13,951 nucleotides of DNA, taken from contig CAKUPI010000024.1 of NCBI GenBank assembly GCA_934675045.1, positions 1-13,951 of the forward strand, in the 5' to 3' direction. Positions 13,758 to 13,951 of the stretch are shown piece after piece (position 1 is the stretch's first letter; each line of letters opens with the position of its first letter). This stretch comes from an uncultured Eubacteriales bacterium. GTDB taxonomy: Bacteria; Bacillota; Clostridia; Oscillospirales; Butyricicoccaceae. The notes under the pieces are model-generated. The model did no database searches, was not told the origin of the DNA, and worked only from the letters and a program-made list of their open reading frames with translations. The translations under genes were made by a program, and so were the position numbers.

Positions 13758-13951
13758 CTAAATGTGGTTTTTCGGATCGGCGGCGTCGGCGAAGTTGTTG
13801 CCCAGCAGGTAAAAGGAAATGGTGATCAACGAAAGCGCCACCGACGGGAAGATTAGCTGATACCGCAGCCCCGGGCTCATGATGATGCCGCGGCTGTCGT
13901 TGATGAGGTTGCCAAGCGAGGACATGTTGGCCGGCAGGCCCAGTCCGACGA
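13758..13951 (-). CDS. oppC: OppC-like peptide ABC transporter permease, C-terminal part
   Basis: Partial gene: the coding strand enters from the right edge and stops at TAG (13760-13758), giving the last 63 residues. They include GLPANMSSLGNLINDSRG, a stretch GLRYQLIFPSVALSLITISF that forms the last membrane segment, and a tail FYLLGNNFADAADPKNHI. SSLGN in place of the usual SWG-type turn, a P-S-V-A-L membrane helix and the LGN-x2-A-D-x2-DPK ending are typical of DppC/OppC permeases, where the protein ends near DP+(L/N). The start lies outside the window, as do the expected OppB permease and OppA binding protein. Confidence 0.88.
   Translation of the reverse strand, partial: VGLGLPANMSSLGNLINDSRGIIMSPGLRYQLIFPSVALSLITISFYLLGNNFADAADPKNHI

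Overview
The window is high-GC bacterial DNA with short intergenic gaps and strong G-rich Shine-Dalgarno sites. The content (an Opp-type peptide ABC transporter, two M3 oligoendopeptidases of the 'HEAGHAFQ' kind, UppP, a LysR regulator and a divergent PurA) suggests a GC-rich member of the Bacillota, probably class Clostridia. That placement is an inference from gene types and signals, not a measured phylogeny. I see no rRNA, tRNA, CRISPR array, insertion sequence or phage gene.

Left part (1-2530, minus strand): undecaprenyl-diphosphatase uppP; a PAP2-family membrane phosphatase; and a PhzF-family isomerase. The PhzF and PAP2 genes overlap by a few bases and form a short operon, with a promoter near 2349-2377 and a terminator at 963-980. 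uppP lies about 120 bp further downstream.

Middle part (2483-5927): a creatininase-family amidohydrolase (minus) stands alone with its own promoter and a strong bidirectional terminator. It diverges from a LysR-type regulator (plus), which is followed by a divergent adenylosuccinate synthetase, purA (plus). The lysR gene is flanked by two ATAA-N7-TTAT dyads. One overlaps its ribosome-binding site. The other overlaps its stop codon and is centred about 65 bp upstream of the predicted purA start point, the classic position for a LysR recognition site. This LysR-PurA pair is the most interesting regulatory unit here.

Right part (5898-13951, minus strand): a peptide import and breakdown cluster. 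In transcription order it holds the end of an OppC-like permease, oppD, oppF, an M19 dipeptidase and two tandem M3 oligoendopeptidase paralogues, mostly with overlapping or near-touching ends. A one-component regulator follows. It has a winged-helix C-terminus and an unfamiliar N-terminal sensor region, and its own promoter carries a 6-9-6 inverted repeat between -35 and -10. The simplest reading is that oligopeptides enter through Opp, are cut by the M3 enzymes and are finished by the dipeptidase. The downstream regulator may control the cluster or itself.

The convergent purA and regulator genes meet at 5850-5900. The purA terminator stem doubles as the last codons of the regulator gene. No stretch over 300 bp lacks a gene; the longest gap (3305-3589) holds two promoters and a run of T-rich hairpins.
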